DNA of 64,000 nt from Siphonodentalium dalli (taxonomy: Eukaryota; Mollusca; Scaphopoda; Gadilida; Siphonodentaliidae): positions 152,155,577-152,219,576 of the forward strand of contig CP136065.1 of NCBI GenBank assembly GCA_032622095.1, in the 5' to 3' direction. Below the pieces are notes generated by a model. That model made no database searches, was not told where the DNA came from, and saw only the letters and a list, made by a program, of their open reading frames with translations. Below are positions 52,631 to 64,000 of this stretch, one piece after another. The stretch's first letter is position 1. Each line of letters begins with the position of its first letter. Made by a program: the position numbers and the translations under genes.

Positions 52631-55600
52631 ATAGTGTGGTCGTCAGAGGGTTCGACCCGGAAGAAATTGGTATAGAAGCGGTTTTGGTGTCATTCGACGC
52701 GGGAGAATCTCGTGTATAACATATCCAAAATCCGCTAAAATCCGCTTTGGGCAAAATTCAGGATCCATGATGGCGTCCAACATGGCTGCCGTTAGTCAAA
52801 AGATACTCTGACTGAGATTAATTCGATAACAGTGAGAACAAATGTTGTCATATGTATACAAATGTATACATTTTTGCAAAGGTAAAATGTTGTGCCACCT
52901 GTTTATGGCAAAAATGGAACCCATCGTACCAGATGGCCGCCAAAATGGCGGCCTAAACTCTAACATTTGAAGTTTTTGCCTAATATCTTAAAGATCAATT
53001 CCTGTTGTTTGATAATGGTTCAGACTGGCGACATTGATTAGTCATATTCATGTTAATTCATCATTGGAGCAATGAAAGATACCATAAATGGGGTCCCAGA
53101 CTCATCTACACCCTCAAAAATTCGATTTTTACAGAACGCGGTATAAAATTCCACAAAACTCTCCATTGTGATTACAGTCATACATCAACAAGAAATGGAC
53201 AGAACTGTACAATGCAAGTTGGGCATACCAATATCTATAAATACTCCAATTCAATGAAACCCAAATTGGCGCTTTGTCTCAAAATGGCTGCCAAAATGTT
53301 GGTCAAAATATGGAAAATGGCGGATATTGACCACAGTGTCATTCAATCCATTATAAGTAGTGGTTGATGAATAAAATTGACTAAATAAATACGAATGTAT
53401 ACCTCTTTATGATGCCATTATGCTAGCTCTATGTAAAAACTTAAAAATCAGTACCAAAATGGCTGCCAAAATGGCCACCCGATGTGAAAAATACTATTTT
53501 CTATCACTTCTGTTTATCACTTGTTGCTCTCTGAACTGGGAAACAATGGGTATATTCTTCCAATGATCGTGTCAACTGATCATTACAGCAATGACATTTC
53601 TAATAGATTAGATCATAGTTTACTCCGGTCCTTCACTAATACGTTATAACGAATGCGGTATGAAATTTAACCAAAATCGACTTTGGGGTTCTGGTCACAT
53701 TTGATATTTAGGGATGAGCAGATCTTGTCTACAAAATAATTGATCGTTTCTTTTATATGTGAACATTCCATCTCAAATAGACCAAAAGAAACAATAAATT
53801 TTATCTAATATGGCTTCCAAAACGAAAATGGTAGACTCTGCCCAGCTTATCACATAATGGAAGTTGTGAGTGGTGGATGCAGTTGATAGTTGGCTCATAT
53901 ACATGTATGTGGCTCATATACATCAAAACTATTTATTTTCAATCTTTTGGTGGCTTCCCGCGGGTTGACAAAATCTCGACTCATCAGTGCTATAATGTCG
54001 TATATCCATTATGGCGGGAAATGAGTATTTGATACCATTCGAATCGTGAGAAAAAATCCAATCCGATGGGCCAAACTGTCCTTGCATTGGATGACAAATA
54101 TTCGCACAAACCAGTGAAGCAAATGTCGTATCTCCAGCGATCTTTACAATTATTCGTGCTATGAGGTCGTATGTCCAACAGCAGCCAATCGGACGCTTCA
54201 TGTTGTCCGCGTGACTTCTGTTTTGTGTTTGTGAATTCTAAAATGTGTGCTATATGGCAGTATCTCCATGTTAGTCACGTGATCATTTGGTGATTTAAAT
54301 TTTGTGATTGTTCCACACATTGCTGTATGATGATGCACATGGGTGAATTTTCATAGTGTAGAATAGGCACTTTTTAGTTCATAGACACATGCGATTGCCA
54401 CCATATTTAGCTTAATCTGCATTTATTAGCACAACTTCATTATAGCACGGAAACGAATCGTCGCTGGCATACGCAAAATGTCATATCTCCAAACAAGCTA
54501 TTGCTTTTTAAAAGAAAACGAGGGAATAAACAGAAAACAATATGTGGTTCAATGAACAGCTGTCAGTTTTCATTGGGATAAATACAACAATACTTCATGC
54601 TTTGTCAACATTAGGAGAAATGTTGTCTAAAAACTTCAACCTTCATTTTCTCGGAAAGTTGAAAATGTGGGTTACATTATAGCACTGATGCGACAAAATA
54701 TTAACTATTCGGGCTCGGCCATCATTTTCAAGTTTCAAGCTGGAACTAAATGTAGCCCATGGATTCCCCATTTCGACATGTAAGAAAAGTATTTTTACTC
54801 TGATCTCTTCCCAGATATCAACTCTCCGGTAAATGGTGATCTCTTATGTTCTAGAAAATACGTGTGCCAAATACATATATGTATGAAGAAACTATCCCCA
54901 TACATTGTTTACACATCGACTCCGTAAGTATGTGGAGGTTTTCTTGGACAAGCGGGATTTTCAAACCTCGAAACCGTCCGTACAAACAATAAAAGTTAAT
55001 AGGAAATGACGTTGGATGTAGGTTTAGAGTACGTCGTCCGCATGAAATAGTTTTCGTGTCATTAATTTGCACATATTTCGTGCTCTGCTCTGATGAGCAT
55101 GGATGAACGCCTTATGTGGCAGTTTGATTGTCTAACATCCGGAAAATAACATGTTCATTGTTCACATTTCTTAGACAAACATGTTGTTAATCACCATGTT
55201 CATGTGGCATTTCTATCCAATGACAACCTTGAAATGCCAGTTAATCAAGCTAAATGGTTGATACCTTTACGCCTACTGGTCAGATCCAGCCGTGACGCAC
55301 ATTGTGTCTACATATCATTGATGAAATTCACTAAATGTGTAGAAGATATAGGTGCGTCTCTATATGTACTAGAATGTGTCTATCCACATGTATATACCCA
55401 CAATCGCATGACACGGAATTGTCACATAAAGTGTGAAGGGTATACAATGTACGTGCGAATTTTTATTTTTCCTCTTGATATTGAAGAAAATAATTTTACT
55501 TTGAAACTCCCCAGCTCCGATAACCAACTTGCCCACCAATTAAGTAAACCCCAGATTATTCGCTTTTCCCTCCTGTCCTTTTCACTTTCGCCAGCACTGG

Positions 55601-56957
55601 AAAACCTATTATAGCATGATGCTTCCGATGCCCATATATTTGATGTTCCGAATAGTCGTTATAAGTAGAAATGTTGACACTGTGTTTTCAAATAATCCAG
55701 ATTCGTAGCAATTTAATTTCTTTTTAATTAATTTCCAGATAGTCCCTCGTAATAAGTGGACATCGTGTTGGATCCTGCAGTAGATACTGATTAGTTGGAA
55801 CATTTCGGGCTGAACTGATTGTGGTAGTAGATTATTGGCAACATGTTTAATAGGTCTGTCATCGTTAGCTCACAACCGAAGTGTTGTTTCGGCTTTCCTC
55901 TGAGCAGAACTTAAATTTCGACAATTTTTGGTGGCCATTTTGGTAGCCATCTTAGCATTTTGAATCGTGATTGGCTACTCATACCCACAAAAAATATTGA
56001 TTTCAATCAATGATGTGTATTGGTGCCGAATTGGCGTTTTGTCGAATGGGTTTTCGTGAATAACTACATATTTGCTATTTTCATTATTATTGGCGACCAT
56101 GTTGGACGCCATCTTGAATTCTGTATTTTCCCCAAAGCGGATTTTAGCGGATTTTGGATATGTTATACACGAGATTCTCCCGCGTCGAATGACAACAAAA
56201 CCGTTTCTTTACCAATTCCTTCTGGGTCTAACCCTCTGACGACCATTCTAAATATCTGCCATTTTCCATATTTTGACCGCCATTTTGGCAGCCATTTTAA
56301 GACAAAGCGCCAATTTGGGTTTCATTGAATTGGAGTAATTATAGATAATGGTATGCCCAACTTACATTGTACAGTTCTGTCCATTTCTTGTTGATATACG
56401 ACTGGAATCCCAATGGCGATTTTTGTGGAATTTTATACCGCGTTCTGTAAAATCAAATTTTTGAGGGTGTATATGAGTCTGGGACCCCATTTATGGTATC
56501 TTTCATTGCTCCAATGATGAATTAACATGAATATGACTAATCAATGTCGCCAGTCTGAACCATTATCAAACAACAGGAATTGATCTTTAAGATATTAGGC
56601 AAAAGTTTCAAATTTTCGAATTTAGGCCACCATTTTGGCAGCCATCTGGGGCGAGGGGTTCCATTTTTTTCTATAGATATGTGGCATAATACTTTACCTT
56701 CGCAAAAATGTATACATTTGTATTAATATGGCAACATTTGTTCTCATTATGTCGAATTAATCTCAGTCAGAATCTCTTTTGACTAAAGGCGGCCATGTTG
56801 GACGCCATGTTGGATCCTGGATTTTGCCCAAAGCGGATTTTAGCGGATTTTGGATATGTTGTAGCAGAGATTCTCCCGCGTTGAATGACACCGAGATCGC
56901 TTCTATACCAATTTATTCTGGGTTGACCCCTTTTTTTGCGTACCACGACCACACTAA
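52631..56957. mobile_element. 4.3 kb element with long inverted repeats
   Basis: The tips TAGTGTGGTCGT and ACGACCACACTA pair, and homology continues for about 700 bp on each side (AAATCCGCTAAAATCCGCTTT, TGTATACATTTTTGC, CAATTCCTGTTGTTTGATAA, CAAATTGGCGCTTTGTCTCA). A third partial copy of the end lies internally at about 56080-56340. The words CCAAAATGGC and GCCATTTTGG recur often. The 2.6 kb core (53400-56000) encodes nothing recognised (ORFs of at most 136 codons). The superfamily is unknown; no clear target duplication. Confidence 0.7.
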
Positions 56958-57238
56958 TAACCAACTGGTAAGCTATAGCAGTGACGTGGCCAGTGGTTGC
57001 AAGATTGGCGGGGTGTGCGCTACTAACTGTAAACCGCCAAGACCGGACTATATATACATTTATAATTGCTGTAACAAAAAGAATATATTTCCATAGAGTT
57101 GGACATCATTTGCGATTCAAATCACCCAATCGCACTGTAGACAATAATCATGTCGAGACAATTAGTCCGAACATTTTCACATCGAGGATAATAGTGAATG
57201 ATTTATACTCAGTTTTTTTTAATAAATGCTTATGTCAG

Positions 57239-57268
57239 CTATTATTATTATTATTATTATTATTATTT
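57239..57268. repeat. (ATT)n microsatellite
   Basis: Ten ATT units. Confidence 0.9.
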
Positions 57269-57339
57269 ACTTGCCTTTCTATATTATTATGTTATAATTT
57301 GATTGTAAAATATATTGTATATGTACCCCGTATATATAT

Positions 57340-57610
57340 AATAATAATAATTGTTCTTGTATAGCGCCTATCCCCGTGATGATGGGCCCTAGGCGCTTCA
57401 CATGATTTGGTTCAAATATATAGAGAGAAAAAGAGAAAATGCAGTGATATATACAGAATGTACAGAATGTCATCGTTGAAGGTTCAAAATGTCTCGATAC
57501 CTCCGCTCGAACAAATATGTTTTCAGTGTTGATTTGAATTCTCCGAATGATGGCGATTCTCTGATGGGTTGTGGTAAGGAATTCCAGGTGAACGGACATG
57601 AAACACAAAT
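57340..57610. repeat. SINE/MITE-like sequence with TATAGCGCCT / AGGCGCTTCAC ends
   Basis: AATAATAATTGTTCTTGTAT followed by AGCGCCTATCCCCGTGATGA is a word widely dispersed in invertebrate genomes. The minus-strand 109-codon frame through it is typical repeat translation rather than a gene. Confidence 0.5.
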
Positions 57611-57750
57611 CTTATACATTTATTACATCTGCATCACATGTTTATTAACTATGAAATAAAAAGATATATAGAATGTATATATATAGTATACGGACCGCGC
57701 GGGCACACCGGGATCCACGAAAGAACATATCACTGTGAACCGGCCCACAG

Positions 57751-57831
57751 ACCACTGGGGGAATTACTAAAATACCAATATAGACTATACCAGGTATAGT
57801 CTATATTGGTATTTTAGTAATTTTCCCCAGG
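57751..57831. repeat. Near-perfect 80-bp palindrome
   Basis: The arm from CACTGGGGGAATTACTAAAA to AGACTATACC meets its complement with no loop. Likely a minimal MITE or extruded inverted repeat. Confidence 0.8.
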
Positions 57832-60734
57832 GGCCTCTGAACCGGCCGTCTGTTCACGTGTTGTTAATTATAAACTCTCTTTATTAGAAGTCGTTGCTTT
57901 GGTTTTTATTAAAACATATATGCAAAATGTCGTTCAACATAACGTACTTTCGAAGTTCATACGCAGTTTGTTAACCATAACAGGCGTTAGTATATTTGTC
58001 AACATAACCAGAGCAAATGGCATTAACATCATTTATATATGGCTTCTACAAGTATGTCTCAGATTGGAAATAAGTCTATTTGGAGCACGATATGAAGTCC
58101 TGTTCACATTATAGCAATATAAATAAAGAGCGTTTCGTGTTAGTATTCCATGAATGTTGGCAATCAATAAAGAGCGTTTCTGAGTTACTGAGTTACTATG
58201 TATAAGTCCCTTTAATAACTGAAATAATATATTTGAGCTCGTCACGTTTGTTTAAAATAGGCACTGGAAGCATTCAGCTATGTGTGGATGGAGTCTGACG
58301 CGAAAACACAGTTAAAAAGTGCTCTCGTGCAGTTAAGTATGCACCAGTCATTATACTGATTATCGCCCTTGGATTAAAATATCATAATTATTCTTAGACA
58401 CGCCCTAGTATCTGTCACCAGGCACTGTACCTGGGCATATAACATACACAGAACCAACATTTTCTGCGCATAGCTGTAATAAATTGTCGAGAGCCAGTCT
58501 AAAAGCGCGCGAACTTAAAATACTACTTAAGTAGGACTTAATCTTGTTTTGTGAAACGCGTTCTTGAAACGGAAAAGTTACATCATAAGATCCACCTTAG
58601 ATCTTAGATTAAGTCCATCTAAGGGTGGATACACACATGCATGTAATGTCTGTATGTAAAATACATGTATTTTACATGGTCACACCAATCATTGATAGCA
58701 TTAATCGCCTGCGCGCGATCGTTCCATTTCAACAGGCGAGACCGGTGAGTAGTTATAAGCCAAAATCAAACTAACTGTTATCAAGAGATTTCAGGCCAGT
58801 CATAAACATGGCTTTTTTCATGGGTGCCGAAATGAATAAATCCTGTCTGATATATGTTGCTGTTTTTCACGAGTTTTAGTTCATTTCGAAAAGTGGATTT
58901 GAGTCTGTCGATTTTATACTTGATTTGTTTCTCGTCATTTCTTGGAAACAGGGTCATCCATAATAAAAATAAATGTGTAGACTTTTGAAGCTATTTTAGG
59001 ACGATTGTGATACATGAGTGTTTAATGCCCCACACACTGACTCCCAATTTGATCTCGTCCAGCAGAACCCGAACGGCTTTCTGGCTCCACATTTTGGAAG
59101 TGCTATATTAATACACATGGCAATCAACTAACTCATACATGGTGAATTCCATGTTATAAAGTGATTTAGCCTAATCGGACAACGCCGAATCGAGTCAGGA
59201 TAAGGATATTTGTTCCTCGACTATGCATGGCCTCAGTTCAAATTTTAACAATCCGATATGGTGCTCTCATGCCTTGAATACAGGCATTGGAACATTAAGA
59301 CAGACAATACCAGTTTGTTGAGATTGCTCGGATAATTTGAGGGCGAGCTCATGTGATAACTTTCAATTGGGATTTCTTTGCATATATCCATTACAGCGCC
59401 AAAACATTAATGCAGGTACAACGTTGAAAGAAAAAAGAGTCACCCCCCCCCCCATTTTAACCCAGAATCTCAGGCCAAAGGATGAACAAGTTCCTAACTG
59501 TCACCATTTTAGCCTGTACAGGCTTGAATTATCACATTTTGGACTATAATCCATGATTGGGGGAGGGGGCTGGTTCTCGAAAGTTTCGAATAATTAAGGG
59601 ATTTAGTTGAATGTATCGGCCGGGATTATCTGGGCAAGAATGTACAACATAATGTTTTACTTAAATATTCCATAGTTGTAAATTGTGTGTATATAACACA
59701 GGAGAGGAAAGGTGACGTAGTTGTGGACTCGTAGCTGGACAACCCTTTTCCCGAATGAAGACACACATGCAGCAACACCACCTTCTGTATACTTTCAAAT
59801 TTAAAGCTGTAATAATATGTTCATAATTATATGAATAGCATCAATTGCTGCATATGAGATTAATCACTCGTAGCAAACAGGCACGGCATATATGACTGTC
59901 AACTACAATATTTACAAATCAGGAGTGGCTTCGTGGCTTCAGGGGGGTATAGGCCTCATGTTGCTGCATGCCCACACCTCCGGTCGATGAAATATGTAAT
60001 GGTCAGTCCGGTAGCTTCCGGTATAATATAGCCCCTGCGTTGTGGAAATCCTGGGACCATCACTGGTATACAACCAAGAGAAGACTGACAATGATTTAAA
60101 CAGAACGTCCAACATTTGGGTTATCGCGCCAACAATTATTTTAAGCGGCCTGACGACTTCGTCCAGTCAACGACACTCTACACGTTCAGAGCGTTACTCA
60201 CTGTGGTCAAACATAGCCGCAATGATTGGGTTATCAGCAGACACATATTATATGGTCTGTATGATCCATGTAAAACGCCAAATACACGATATTTACAGAG
60301 ATTACATGCATGTGTGTATCCACCCTTAAGATAATCTTATGACCTTGCTTCATGAAACAGGCCCCAGGGCCACTATTTAAACTCAGCCACGTGGTGGGTA
60401 ACGAAACACTCATAACAAATCGCTAATTCTATGCAAATTAAACTAGTTGCGAAGGTATCACGAAGAACTCGAAACATCTAATGGACATTTATCTAATCCT
60501 TCCATTTTTTTTTTACTCCGCCTTCTTTCCGGTGGGTCTACTATAGCGGATAATTGAACAACAAAAATATACAGAACTCAGTACTTACTTTGAGGGTGAT
60601 AATTCCGTCGGCCATTTGTACACTAAAAATAGTAACAACGTGACCGAGTTTGGTGGCACTGTACTCGTTGCACCAATTCAAAACCTGAGATATTTTTATG
60701 TTCTGCTAGGGAAGTTTATCACTTTGAAAAACAT
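57832..60734. other. Intergenic
   Basis: AATAAAGAGCGTTTC occurs twice, at 58126 and 58166. Inverted words around 58520-58630 (AGACTTAATC, GATTAAGTCCATC) suggest a further small foldback. No gene. Confidence 0.45.
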
Positions 60735-60866
60735 TTTTTTAAAGAAATCAATACACCGCGCATAGGCGTGTATAGTAGAATTTGAACACAAAGAGTCCTA
60801 CAATCAGTTTCTGTGGTCAAATTCTACTATACACGCCGATGCGCGGTGTATTTATTTCTTTTGTAA
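60735..60866. repeat. Hairpin element
   Basis: AGAAATCAATACACCGCGCA and CGTGTATAGTAGAATTTGA pair with their complements across a loop of about 40 bp. Confidence 0.75.
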
Positions 60867-61077
60867 TTCGACTGTGTGTTTTGGTCGAAATTTTAGTGAC
60901 ATACGTTCAACCTGCTATATAATAGCCCAGTTTCTAACTCTCCATGGTATGATTTTCCACCAAACAGTTCTTCTCTTAGAACTGTAACGTCAAACATGGC
61001 GTCACTATTGAACGGCGACCCCTTTTCATTGACTTTTTGGCAAAAAAAATTCATTTAAGACTTATTTTTGTTCTATC

Positions 61078-61668
61078 TTAAAGGGGTACTGTACGCCAAA
61101 TGTTGTTGTTGGTTTCTATAGTCTCCGAGTCGGAGAATAAGCTAACATTTTTTTCATTATTTGAAAGTCTGTTGAGTACGAAGTAGTGTTACGGATGACA
61201 AATTTACCGGAATGCAAAAATACAAATTGTCGTTGTCGAGTAATTTTTGTACAGTTTTCAACCAAATTAATAAAATAAAAGTTATATTATAGGCATACTA
61301 GTCCCATATAATCATTTAAGTTATTGTATCGTCGCTAGTCAGTGAGTGGCTTGAGTGTTCTCCCCGTATCATCATAATATTTTAAGCGATCGTGTGTGCG
61401 ATCGGTTTAACAATCCAGTATCCCTCAATTACTTTGTTTGATTACGGAAATTCGTAATTTAATTGACGCCATTTTATGGCTCCAGTCATAAATTCAATTT
61501 ATATCAAATTATTAACTTTTAAATTATTAAATTTTAAGATAGCCTATTAACCTGAGCGTTTACAGAATACATCTTCGACTCAAATTACTTATGTTTCTAT
61601 ATATTATCGATATTAGATCGTTGTTGTCACCAGAAATTTAATGAAAATGGCGTACAGTACCCCTTTAT
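61078..61668. mobile_element. TTAA-type MITE, separate family
   Basis: TTAA-AAGGGGTACTGTACGCC at the left pairs with GGCGTACAGTACCCCTTT at the right; the right target copy is degenerate (TATATAA). 590 bp, no ORF. Confidence 0.75.
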
Positions 61669-62454
61669 ATAAATTCTAGATATTCTGAATTGTACCACAA
61701 CAAAATGTCGAAATGTCGATTGCATATCACATCTTGGTGGTCCGTCGTTTATGAATTCTGAACAACGTGAATTCGGACAAACCAAATCAGACTTTTGAAC
61801 TGCTCAGTAAATAACTGCGTTTGGCCCTAACCATGACAATGCAAAAAAGGAAACAAGCTAAATAAATGACACGCGCGGCTACAGTCGGTTTATTGTGATA
61901 GAAAGTCATTTCATATATAGTGTAGTCGATGCCCATGTTCGTGATGTTGATCAACGTCATGTATGTGGCATCACATGATGATTATATTGGCCCGAAGGAG
62001 TCACGCGTGTTCCGCTCGCGTTCTCACTTCTCTAATGGTCAGACGCACGTTTTGCCAAAATTTCCTGGTATTTCAAAATGGATTTTCTCAAAATATGATT
62101 GGAAATTCTTTGAGAAATTTTGTACAAGAGATTATTGTGACACAATATTTAAGAACCAGCGACTCGTTGAAAATTATAACTTCATTTACTTTACTGTTAT
62201 GGCATTAAAATATTTAAAATTTCAGGTACCAAGAACTTCTATAAATTAATATTTATTTTCAAAAGTGCAGTTCATATATCCGTGACGATATGTGAAATTC
62301 AAGATTTTTCACCGGATATATTAGATCCAGAGAACTTTGTTGAAAATCGCTTGTCATTTTTGACTGGATTTATGCAAAACGCGCGTCTGCCCCTTAATTC
62401 GTGTGAGACCTCATAATACACGAGACAGTTGTATGATGTCAACCAAGGCGACAT
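61669..62454. other. Intergenic
   Basis: A 106-codon ORF at 61929-62249 (+) is not recognised and probably chance. Confidence 0.4.
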
Positions 62455-63980
62455 GAGGGTATCACCCCCCCCCCCTTTTCGGTACGCGGGATTCAGGGTG
62501 TTTTGAAGTCGTACGCGGGATTCATACCCCCGAATTAACTGGTATTCGGGTTCAAGCAAAACATCTTGGACGCAGGTTTTGATGGCGCAAAATAATATTT
62601 TGTGCTAGTTATATGTATGAATGAGTGGGTAGAATAGCTTCTTGGGCATATTCGACCACCATGCCATCATAAACAGACGTGGCGACAGGGGGGTCTCACC
62701 CCCCCCAACTTTGGTCAAAATTTTCAACAGTTGGAAATTTCATATCTGCCAAAACATTAGTTGGAAATTTCACACCTATAATAGGTTGAAATGTTCTTGT
62801 AGTTTGATTTTCAAACAATTTATTGGGGGGGGGGGAATTAATTGTTTTTGGACCAATATTTGCATATTTTCCTATTTTTTGTCAAAATTTTGGACTGAAA
62901 TGGTCATCAGTTGGAAATTTCCAACCTCAGGAGGGTGACAGGTTGGAAATTTCCAACACTTGGAAATCTTGTGTCCTGATCCCTCCCCCGTGGCCAGTCA
63001 GTCAAAAAATGCTAGTTAATTTAAGAAAACAATATTCTCATATATACATTTGGTCAACATTGGCATTGGAATTGTCATCAGTTGTAAATTTTCCAACCTA
63101 AGTGGTGTGTCAGGTTTGAAATTTCCAACTCTAAGAATGCTTTTGAGATTTTCTTGTTCAGATTAAAAAGATTTCCCACACCGGGCCGAACCATGGTCGG
63201 CCCGGTGTGTCATTGTCTCTCCCCTGTGGCCAATACAAAAATGCTAATAATTTTAACAATATTTTACTACATTTGATCAAACTTGTGGTCATCAGTTGGA
63301 GAATTTTTCAACCTGAGGCGGAGTATGAGGTTTGAAATTTCCAACACTATAGGAAAGCTTTAGTTGAGGCCAGTCTGGATGCTAGGATTTGTGATTTTCT
63401 TGTTCAAATTTCAAAATTTTCAAAAATGGTTAGCTCGGTGTGTCGTGGTCTCTTGCCCGTAGCCGTGTGCATTTGTATGGAGTTAGACCACTATATGTTA
63501 GGATTTATGCAATGTTTCAGGTTAAAATATCTGAATGTTCTCATACCGGGAATATAGAACCATGGTTTATGAAGATATAGGATATTAGGCCTAAACACTG
63601 AGGTGGAAGGGGGTGTGCAAATGGAATTATGCAAAACTTGTGTTCGGTCTGATTCTGACTCAAGAGGGGGGGGGGGTGCAGTTGGAAATTCCAAAGGTGG
63701 ACACCCCCCAACGGAAACCCTATAGCCACATCCCTGATCATAAAGTATCATTAATGGTATCATAACGGCCTCATAACGCGACCGGAATCATAATGTGTCT
63801 ATGTAACTTCTGCTTGTATCTGTCTGATATTAAAACAGTCAATTTGTATGTCATTTATCGCATATTATTTCTTAACATGTATTCAGGATTCACCCCCCAA
63901 AATTAACTCGTATTCAGGATTCACCCCCCCCCCCCAAATTAACTCGTATTCGGGATTCAGGGGGGGGGGGTGATACCCTC
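62455..63980. mobile_element. TIR element with internal TTGGAAATTTCCAA repeats
   Basis: GAGGGTATCACCCCCCCCCC at the left pairs with GGGGGGGGGGTGATACCCTC at the right, with GGGATTCA repeats just inside both. The body has about ten copies of GTTGGAAATTTCCAAC, a 16-bp palindrome, partly decayed, and a 36-bp palindrome at 63178-63213 (CACACCGGGCCGAACC...). Long poly-C and poly-G runs recur. No coding capacity. Confidence 0.72.
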
Positions 63981-64000
63981 CGACATATACAATGGACAAA

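Noticed and set aside
53050-55614. ORFs of 90-136 codons in the 4.3 kb inverted-repeat element
   Set aside because: No recognisable motifs, and part lies in the non-coding arms; too short to call a transposase.
57279-57608. 109-codon minus-strand ORF
   Set aside because: It crosses a dispersed SINE/MITE-like sequence; such frames recur as repeat translations.

Overview
The window is AT-rich nuclear DNA of an invertebrate. It is packed with transposable elements and holds one small intron-split host gene. Its fused palindromic satellites, TTAA-flanked MITEs and a complete Polinton suggest a marine lophotrochozoan such as a mollusc, but I cannot name a taxon from sequence alone.

Region 1 (1-3042) is intergenic. 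It has a small foldback element (about 530-911) and two arrays of CTTAAG-centred short repeats (948-1176 and 1953-2136).

Region 2 (3043-22057) is a complete, apparently intact Polinton/Maverick, a virus-like self-synthesising transposon. Its 1.6 kb terminal inverted repeats (TIRs) are nearly identical. Each starts with eight 21-bp units built on the palindrome CGTGCGCACG and carries a copy of one ORF. Inside, a tightly packed rightward block reads packaging ATPase, two small basic proteins, chromodomain integrase, membrane protein, putative minor capsid, small basic protein, major capsid and adenain-like protease. Several of these genes overlap by 1-32 nt, including stop/start fusions. On the other strand lie a TATA-binding-protein (TBP) homologue, a two-domain PC4-like protein and a two-exon protein-primed DNA polymerase B with an OTU-like domain at its N-terminus. 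A short GC-rich island separates the divergent PC4-like gene from a rightward orphan gene. No stop or frameshift breaks any core gene. The right TIR has been split by a 1.4 kb palindromic foldback insertion.

Region 3 (22058-44030) is transposon debris: a decayed non-LTR retrotransposon (23125-24765), several copies of a TTAA-flanked MITE family, a TIR element with TTCGCGCA-rich ends (26105-27377), an array element built on CGTGGCCACG (31959-32384), an element holding an integrase remnant between arrays of TCATTTCATGAAATGA (32518-33681), and a 1.4 kb foldback of nine GC-rich units (41143-42546).

Region 4 (44030-52102) is a host gene of the nucleoredoxin/tryparedoxin-like thioredoxin family. 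It has three coding exons with consensus splice sites, and its introns are filled with nested MITEs (TTAA-type, Mutator-like with a 9-bp duplication, hAT-like with an 8-bp duplication).

Region 5 (52103-64000) is intergenic. It holds a 4.3 kb inverted-repeat element (52631-56957), a SINE-like tail, hairpin MITEs, a further TTAA-type element (61078-61668) and a TIR element with internal TTGGAAATTTCCAA repeats (62455-63980).

The most notable observation is that the Polinton appears to carry its own TBP-like and PC4-like proteins, which could direct transcription of its late genes. Beside it, several otherwise unrelated elements share one design: terminal or core arrays of roughly 20-bp units centred on perfect palindromes.
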